DNA of 64,000 nt, from positions 2,202,665 through 2,266,664 of the forward strand of contig NZ_PCPP01000001.1 of the NCBI RefSeq assembly GCF_002979755.1, read 5' to 3'. Source of the stretch: Chryseobacterium culicis (GTDB lineage: Bacteria; Bacteroidota; Bacteroidia; Flavobacteriales; Weeksellaceae). Shown here in pieces: positions 59,932 to 64,000 of this stretch. Position numbers and translations under genes: made by a program. Every line of letters starts with the position of its first letter. Position 1 is the first letter of the stretch. The notes below the pieces were generated by a model. The model was not told where the DNA came from. It searched no databases and saw nothing but the letters and a program-made list of their open reading frames with translations.

Positions 59932-60006
59932 GTCATTTCGTTTTCTTACAATTTTCGAAACGTACACCAGACTACTTTTGTCTCATTAATCTAAACAATC
60001 AAAGTA

Positions 60007-60597
60007 ATGAGACATTTAATCATTTACGCGCACCCTAATGATAACAGTTTAAATCATCATCTTTTAAATACTGTTGTGGAAACACTCCAATCCCGTAATC
60101 AGGAAGTTATCGTGAGAGATCTGTATACCATCGGTTTTGATCCGGTTCTTTCCTTGGCTGATATGCAGGAACAACGTTTGGGAAAAGTATCAAAGGATAT
60201 AAAAATTGAGCAGGAGCACATTTCATGGGCAGAGCAGATTACATTTATCTATCCTATCTGGTGGACAGGTCTTCCTGCAATCATGAAGGGCTATATAGAC
60301 CGCGTTTTCAGTTATGGTTTTGCTTACCGCTATGATCAGGGCATCCAAAAAGGGCTTTTGAAAGGCAAAAAGACCGTTATTCTCAATACTCATGGGAAAT
60401 CTCATGAAGAATATGAAAAAACAGGAATGGATAAAGCCCTGACTTTAACTTCTGATCATGGTATTTTCATGTACTCCGGACTGGAAATCATAAGACATTT
60501 ATTTTTTGATAAAGCAGATAAAGCTTCTTCCGAAGATCTGGAAATCTGGAAAAGTCAGGTTGAAAATTTATTTTCCGAACCTGTATTTAACTATTAA
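60007..60597 (+). CDS. NAD(P)H-dependent oxidoreductase (flavodoxin-like quinone reductase)
   Basis: 196 aa. The flavodoxin-like fold of the MdaB/KefF/YwrO group: the FMN-phosphate loop YAHPNDNSLNHHLL, the IYPIWWTGLPAIMKGYIDRVF motif (seen as YPIWWTGLPA and YIDRVFSYGFAY) and GKKTVILNTHG. It reduces quinones or related electrophiles by two electrons from NAD(P)H. It probably protects against them. An AraC gene precedes it. Confidence 0.92.
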   Translation: MRHLIIYAHPNDNSLNHHLLNTVVETLQSRNQEVIVRDLYTIGFDPVLSLADMQEQRLGKVSKDIKIEQEHISWAEQITFIYPIWWTGLPAIMKGYIDRVFSYGFAYRYDQGIQKGLLKGKKTVILNTHGKSHEEYEKTGMDKALTLTSDHGIFMYSGLEIIRHLFFDKADKASSEDLEIWKSQVENLFSEPVFNY

Positions 60598-60607
60598 TTT
60601 TTACTTT

Positions 60608-60739
60608 ATGAAAACATCTGTAGAAAAACAAGATATCAACCCTGTTCTATTGGGTTCTTATAAACTGGCAAAAAAAATAATAAAATACAGTTTTTATCTC
60701 TTTATCCTCTATTTTGCTTTTAAAGGATTTATGGCATGA
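60608..60739 (+). CDS. Small single-pass membrane protein
   Basis: 43 aa from the ATG at 60608, 10 nt after the quinone-reductase stop. A hydrophilic N-terminus (MKTSVEKQDINPVLLGSY) and one hydrophobic segment (YSFYLFILYFAFKGF). The close spacing implies an operon with the reductase. The frame extends upstream to 60506, but that part overlaps the reductase and looks non-coding. Function unknown. Confidence 0.55.
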   Translation: MKTSVEKQDINPVLLGSYKLAKKIIKYSFYLFILYFAFKGFMA

Positions 60740-60784
60740 AATTAGCTTCAAAAACCGCAAGTAAAATTGTTTTGAACCATTATT

Positions 60785-60869
60785 TTAAGCCATTAAGATT
60801 GATGGATGGTTAAGTTTTTATTTAAAAACAAATCTTGTTATAACCCTGCAATGCGTCTTAATGGTTTAA
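60785..60869. repeat. Inverted repeat upstream of the tyrS leader
   Basis: TTAAGCCATTAAGA (60785-60798) and TCTTAATGGTTTAA (60856-60869) pair over 14 bp with one G-T wobble and a 57-nt loop. It ends 3 nt before the -33 element of the tyrS leader promoter. It may end transcription from the quinone-reductase unit or be a dispersed repeat. Confidence 0.55.
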
Positions 60870-60872
60870 ATA

Positions 60873-60902
60873 TTGGATCCTCAGGAAATTCCTGTATATT
60901 TA
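60873..60902 (+). promoter_or_regulatory. Promoter of the tyrS leader (TTG-N19-TATATTTA)
   Basis: TTG at 60873-60875, exactly 19 nt, then TATATTTA at 60895-60902, one base off TAnnTTTG. The predicted start is near 60908, immediately before the ATG of the leader peptide. Confidence 0.65.
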
Positions 60903-60909
60903 CCCAACA

Positions 60910-61008
60910 ATGAAACATCTAAACAGTATATTACGTCTTCCATTCTTCAGTGAATATTACACTCCGGGCTATCGTTCGGGAAGACTTTCTATATCTGTAA
61001 TCCAATAA
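60910..61008 (+). CDS. Candidate tyrosine leader peptide for tyrS
   Basis: 32 codons. The middle reads S14-E-Y16-Y17-T-P-G-Y21-R-S-G, three tyrosine codons within six, two adjacent. The stop at 61006-61008 lies 21 nt before the terminator stem. The ATG is at or within a few nucleotides of the predicted transcription start, so translation may be leaderless. The peptide itself has no recognisable domain; its likely job is to place a ribosome over the leader RNA in response to charged tRNA-Tyr. Evidence is positional and structural only. Confidence 0.5.
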   Translation: MKHLNSILRLPFFSEYYTPGYRSGRLSISVIQ

Positions 61009-61058
61009 AATAATCTAACGTATATATAGAACCCGGACAGTCCCTGTCCGGGTTTTTT
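60935..61058 (+). promoter_or_regulatory. Candidate transcription attenuator of tyrS
   Basis: Four pairing segments in classical order. 1: GTCTTCC (60935-60941). 2: GTTCGGGAAGAC (60974-60985), whose GGAAGAC pairs perfectly with segment 1. 3: CCCGGAC (61032-61038), which can pair with GTTCGGG of segment 2 (7 bp, one G-T) or with TCCGGG at 60963-60968 (6 bp). 4: GTCCGGG (61046-61052), the terminator arm that pairs with 3. The Tyr codons (60955-60960 and 60970-60972) lie between 1 and 2. A ribosome stalled at Tyr16/17 would cover part of segment 1, free 2 to pair with 3, and prevent the terminator. Confidence 0.5.
61030..61058 (+). terminator. Intrinsic terminator in the tyrS leader
   Basis: AACCCGGACAG and CTGTCCGGGTT form a perfect 11-bp, GC-rich stem with a 3-nt loop, followed by a T-run. 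It lies only 19 nt before the tyrS ATG and after no other gene than the leader ORF, so it is positioned to attenuate tyrS. Confidence 0.93.
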
Positions 61059-61077
61059 CATTTTAAAACTATTCAAC

Positions 61078-62277
61078 ATGATTCATTCATTACAAGAAAA
61101 TGTGGCCATCATCCTGCCTGAAAATGGGCTGGAAGAAAAATTAGCCCAAGCCAAAAAGGAAAATAGAAAACTTTCCATCAAGTTAGGATTTGATCCTACG
61201 GCTCCGGATCTTCATCTGGGACATGCCGTGGTATTAAAAAAACTGAAGCAGTTTCAGGATCTGGGACATCAGATTATCATTGTGGTAGGAAGTTTTACTG
61301 CCAGAATTGGTGATCCTACCGGAAAAAACAAAGCACGACAACCCTTAAGTGCTGAAGATGTACAACACAATGCCCAGACGTATATCAATCAACTTTCCAA
61401 GGTCATTGATGTTCAGAAGACAAAGATTGTGTTCAATTCTGACTGGCTGGACACGCTGGACTTTTCTGAGGTAATCCAGTTACTTTCAAAAGTTACCGTT
61501 GCCCAGTTGATGCACCGCAATGATTTTAATAAAAGGTTTACAGAAAATACACCTATCGCCATGCATGAACTGGTATACCCAATTCTTCAGGGTTTTGATT
61601 CTGTAAAAATTGAATGTGACATTGAAATGGGCGGCACAGATCAGCTTTTTAACTGTACCATGGGAAGACAGCTTCAGGAAGTACACCAGATGCCTGCTCA
61701 GATTGTGATGTGTATGCCATTGCTGAGAGGTCTTGACGGAAAGGAAAAGATGAGCAAATCTCTGAACAATATTATCGGACTTACGGATGAACCTAACGAG
61801 ATGTTTGGAAAAACCATGTCTATTCCGGATGCATTGATTGAAGAATTCATCAACCTGGCTACGGATTTTTCCATGGAAGAAAAAACAGCACTTTTTTCCG
61901 GAATAGCAAAAGGGGAAAATCCCATGGATATTAAAAAACAGATCGCTAAAAACATCATTACCCAATACCACGATGCTGCTTCAGCAGAAAATGCAGAACA
62001 GTTTTTTATCAATCAGTTTCAGAATAAAAATTTTGAAGAGAAAAAGTATGAGCCTGTTTCTATAAGTTCTTTGGGAAATATTAGAAACAGGATATCTCTT
62101 GTGGAACTTTGTCATCATCTTAAAAGTGACCTCAGCAAATCGGCAATCCGGAGACTGATTGAGAATGGAGGAGTTCAAATCAATAACAGTAAAATAACGG
62201 ACTCCAATGAAGAAATGGAACTGATCCCTCAAACCAAAATAAAGATCGGGAAAAGGGGCTTTTTTGAGCTGATATAA
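61078..62277 (+). CDS. tyrS: Tyrosyl-tRNA synthetase
   Basis: 399 aa. Class I motifs HLGH at 46-49 (DPTAPDLHLGH) and KMSKS at 224-228, the IGDPTGK segment, and a C-terminal S4 RNA-binding domain (KSAIRRLIENGGVQINN). The canonical KMSKS puts it in the TyrZ-type group, unlike E. coli TyrS with KFGKT. It charges tRNA-Tyr in the cytoplasm. A leader peptide with Tyr codons and a terminator lie directly upstream. Confidence 0.97.
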   Translation: MIHSLQENVAIILPENGLEEKLAQAKKENRKLSIKLGFDPTAPDLHLGHAVVLKKLKQFQDLGHQIIIVVGSFTARIGDPTGKNKARQPLSAEDVQHNAQTYINQLSKVIDVQKTKIVFNSDWLDTLDFSEVIQLLSKVTVAQLMHRNDFNKRFTENTPIAMHELVYPILQGFDSVKIECDIEMGGTDQLFNCTMGRQLQEVHQMPAQIVMCMPLLRGLDGKEKMSKSLNNIIGLTDEPNEMFGKTMSIPDALIEEFINLATDFSMEEKTALFSGIAKGENPMDIKKQIAKNIITQYHDAASAENAEQFFINQFQNKNFEEKKYEPVSISSLGNIRNRISLVELCHHLKSDLSKSAIRRLIENGGVQINNSKITDSNEEMELIPQTKIKIGKRGFFELI

Positions 62278-62280
62278 AGC

Positions 62281-62436
62281 GGGAAGAAGGGAGCTGGAGG
62301 AGGGAAGTTTTTGATAGACGATGAACTTATAAAGTTTTTTGATAGAATATTTTTAAAACAGAAGTTAAAATTAAAAAACACAGAAGTTCTCTACAATACA
62401 AAAATAACTTCCAGCTTCCCTCTCCCATCTTCCTTC
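62281..62436. repeat. Inverted pair of purine-rich heptamer blocks
   Basis: Left GGGAAGA AGGGAGC TGGAGGA GGGAAGT (62281-62308). Right, read on the minus strand, AGGAAGA TGGGAGA GGGAAGC TGGAAGT (62407-62434). The two can fold against each other around an AT-rich loop of about 98 nt. They sit after tyrS and before the exonuclease gene. The same heptamer family is at 22714-22775. Confidence 0.65.
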
Positions 62437-62481
62437 CTTCAACTAATTTCAATATCTTCGTTTTCTAAAAACTATTTTCCA

Positions 62482-63003
62482 ATGAGCTACATCATGGTCG
62501 ACATAGAGTCAGATGGCCCTATTCCAGGAGATTTTTCCATGGTCTGCTTCGGAGCAGTACTTGTGAATGAGGAACTGGACACCACCTTTTATGGAAAACT
62601 GAAGCCTATTTCTGAAAAATTTAACCCTGATGCTTTAGCGGTTTCCGGTTTCAGCAGAGAAGAAACAATGAATTTTGATGATCCGGAAAAGGTAATGCTT
62701 GCCTTTGAAGACTGGATTAAAATACATTCTAAAGGCAGACCAATATTCATCAGTGATAATAATGGTTTCGACTGGATGTTTATCTGCTGGTATTTCCATC
62801 ATTTTATCGGACGGAATCCTTTTGGCTTTTCTTCGAGAAGACTTTCTGATCTTTTTTGCGGACTGGAAAAAGATACTTTTGCCCAATGGAAACATCTGCG
62901 TAAAACCGAACATACCCATAATCCGGTAGATGATGCCAGAGGAAATGCAGAAGTTTTATTACACATGAAAGAAGAAATGGGACTAAAAATTGCATTAAAG
63001 TAA
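62482..63003 (+). CDS. DEDD-type 3'-5' exonuclease
   Basis: 173 aa from the ATG at 62482 (MSYIMVDIESDGPIPGDFSM). The upstream open frame covers the repeat region and has no protein character. Exonuclease I motif DIESDG supplies D-x-E; Exo II is FDWMF with the following Asp context; Exo III is HNPVDDARGNAEVLL with H-x4-D. It resembles short, stand-alone RNase H-like 3'-5' exonucleases/exoribonucleases. Substrate (RNA or DNA) is not determined. Confidence 0.88.
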   Translation: MSYIMVDIESDGPIPGDFSMVCFGAVLVNEELDTTFYGKLKPISEKFNPDALAVSGFSREETMNFDDPEKVMLAFEDWIKIHSKGRPIFISDNNGFDWMFICWYFHHFIGRNPFGFSSRRLSDLFCGLEKDTFAQWKHLRKTEHTHNPVDDARGNAEVLLHMKEEMGLKIALK

Positions 63004-63027
63004 GTACTCTAATTTTTATTTTTGAAT

Positions 63028-63468
63028 ATGAATTTTGACCTTCAATACAAAAAAGCTGATGATACCGATATTGATTTTCTTCTTGATCTGAGAATGAAAA
63101 CCATGAATCCTCATTATGAGACTTCAGGACTTTCTACCGACAGAGAAACCACCCTGCAAAGAGTTCTGTACCAGTTTGAAAAAGCTGATATTATTCTTTT
63201 AGACAATCAGCCCGTCGGACTGTTAAAAGTAGACCGAACATTTACCAACATTGAGGTTCTGCAACTTCAGATTGATCCCAGCCAACAAGGTAAAGGTCTT
63301 GGGAAAAAGATTTTGTCAGATATTCTGGAAGAAGCTTCCTTAGCCGGAAAAATAGTATCATTAAGTGTCTTAAAAACCAATAAAGCACAACATCTTTACA
63401 CCAGTCTTGGGTTTAAGATTACAGGGGAAGATGAGTATTCTTATTTTATGGAAACGGAAAGGCAGTAA
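63028..63468 (+). CDS. GNAT-family N-acetyltransferase
   Basis: 146 aa from the ATG at 63028; the frame begins two codons earlier with TTG. Motif A LQIDPSQQGKGLGKKILSDI is split here as IDPSQQGKGLGKK, with the later HLYTSLGFKITGEDEYSYFM. An exact -7 box (TATTTTTG, 63017-63024) ends 3 nt before the ATG, so it could be leaderless or be read from the exonuclease transcript. Acceptor unknown. Confidence 0.9.
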   Translation: MNFDLQYKKADDTDIDFLLDLRMKTMNPHYETSGLSTDRETTLQRVLYQFEKADIILLDNQPVGLLKVDRTFTNIEVLQLQIDPSQQGKGLGKKILSDILEEASLAGKIVSLSVLKTNKAQHLYTSLGFKITGEDEYSYFMETERQ

Positions 63469-63487
63469 ATAATTTTTTAAAAGTTTT

Positions 63488-63497
63488 GGCTAAAGCC
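63488..63497. repeat. Intergenic palindrome GGCTAAAGCC
   Basis: Second copy of the core palindrome found at 21747-21758, again in a short non-coding gap. Confidence 0.55.
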
Positions 63498-63533
63498 GTT
63501 GAATGTTTCCTTTGATGAAATAATATGGTTTTG

Positions 63534-63610
63534 TCATTCTGACGAAGGAAGAATCTCATACATAAATAGCATATGAGATTCTTCACTCCATTTCATTCCA
63601 TTCAGAATGA
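63534..63610. repeat. Nested palindromic intergenic element
   Basis: Outer arms TCATTCTGA (63534-63542) and TCAGAATGA (63602-63610); inner arms GAAGAATCTCATA (63548-63560) and TATGAGATTCTTC (63572-63584), perfect over 13 bp. The GTCATTCTGACGAAGGAAGAATCTC type of sequence is a familiar dispersed element of Flavobacteriia. Between convergent genes it may also act as a terminator. Confidence 0.8.
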
Positions 63611-63646
63611 TACTCCCTGAAGCAGGCCTTAATTATAGTTTAATTT

Positions 63647-64000
63647 TTACTGATTCGCCATCGTTACATAGATCAGCCTTCCCCCTTCTTCTGCAGACAG
63701 CAGTATTTTTTTTCCATCTGTCAGTTCAACCATAGAACCGGGTGGAATTTCTTTCTGTTCTGTGACATCTTTCATTCCTGATAAGCTTTGGTTGACAAGT
63801 ACCCATTTTCCCTGATGGAATGTAAAATATCCCACAGGCATTTTATCCGGCATTGTCAGGTTTTCATTTCTTATCACTTTTCTGGAAACATGCCATTTGA
63901 ATAAATACTGATTATGATAGACCATCAGCCTGTGATTTTCCGGCTTCCATACCTCATCATCAAATTTGAAATATAAGTCTAGTATGGGTAAAGTACCCTG
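63647..64000 (-). CDS. Uncharacterised protein, C-terminal part (runs off the right edge)
   Basis: The frame is open from the right edge to the stop at 63647, giving at least 117 residues. The first residues visible are QGTLPILDLYFKFDDEVWK, then VYHNQYLFKWHVSRKVI and GYFTFHQGKWVLVNQSL. The Met at 63923-63925 is internal and not the likely start. Strand-rich, soluble; no domain recognised. Confidence 0.65.
   Translation of the reverse strand, partial: QGTLPILDLYFKFDDEVWKPENHRLMVYHNQYLFKWHVSRKVIRNENLTMPDKMPVGYFTFHQGKWVLVNQSLSGMKDVTEQKEIPPGSMVELTDGKKILLSAEEGGRLIYVTMANQ

Noticed and set aside
60962..60968. CTCCGGG as the sole antiterminator in the tyrS leader
   Set aside because: It pairs well with the terminator arm, but a ribosome stalled at Tyr16/17 would cover it; GTTCGGG at 60974-60980 fits the mechanism better. 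Both are noted.
62311..62481. N-terminal extension of the exonuclease
   Set aside because: It translates the heptamer repeat and AT-rich DNA; the DIESDG motif is close to the ATG at 62482 as usual.
1..64000. tRNA genes, insertion sequences, prophage or integrase genes
   Set aside because: I looked for T-loop GGTTCGAATCC-like sequences, transposase or integrase motifs and long terminal inverted repeats, and found none.

Overview
The window is a chromosomal segment of a flavobacterium, most likely Chryseobacterium or a close relative (family Weeksellaceae). This rests on low GC, promoters of the Bacteroidetes type (TTG, about 19 nt, TAnnTTTG), weak Shine-Dalgarno sequences, and family-typical genes such as sigma-54, class I RNR in the order nrdB-small gene-nrdA, membrane TPR-AraC regulators, DUF1573 proteins and a long-tailed ribosomal protein S16. 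I see no prophage, IS element, CRISPR array or tRNA. The only classical RNA gene is the RNase P RNA.

0-10 kb: the 5' part of glyA, a thioredoxin-reductase-like flavoprotein whose whole 5' leader is a 15-copy heptanucleotide repeat, a GT39 glycosyltransferase, a zinc-ribbon protein, and a MacAB-type ABC efflux operon (ATPase, four-helix-bundle protein, two permeases, HlyD adaptor) that ends in a clear terminator. 10-21 kb: the ribonucleotide reductase operon, preceded by DnaA-box-like sites; DUF72; small proteins; HD hydrolase plus alpha/beta hydrolase; PfkB kinase; DUF4241; valS. 21-32 kb: DUF1573, PPK2 kinase, rnpB, an ECF sigma factor with a membrane partner, acyl-CoA ligase, a large beta-propeller protein, rpoN, asnS, and a small frameshifted relic.

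32-43 kb: regulators and envelope genes. A TPR-AraC sensor and a four-gene envelope operon (repeat-rich surface protein, small barrel-like protein, fatty-acid desaturase, exported protein) are read divergently from an HTH plus AraC pair. An SDR, another AraC and a beta-lactamase-like hydrolase follow. 43-52 kb: rimM/rpsP, a nitroreductase, a Gre-like protein, SRPBCC, an M3 peptidase, small proteins and two more serine hydrolases. 52-60 kb: a TetR/MFS pair with two matching operators, a VOC lipoprotein, an epimerase, Crp/Fnr, a small coupled membrane operon divergent from a second TetR, GNAT, AraC and a quinone reductase. 60-64 kb: tyrS, a DEDD exonuclease, GNAT, and a partial gene at the edge.

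The most interesting signal is in front of tyrS: a promoter with ideal spacing, a 32-codon peptide carrying a Tyr-Tyr-x3-Tyr cluster, and then a strong intrinsic terminator whose 5' arm is complementary to leader sequence just behind the Tyr codons. This looks like ribosome-mediated attenuation of tyrosyl-tRNA synthetase. A second theme is short tandem repeats with a 7-nt (once 8-nt) period at several gene borders, two of them filling the 5' leaders of genes. A third is a set of palindromes next to regulator genes that look like their operators.
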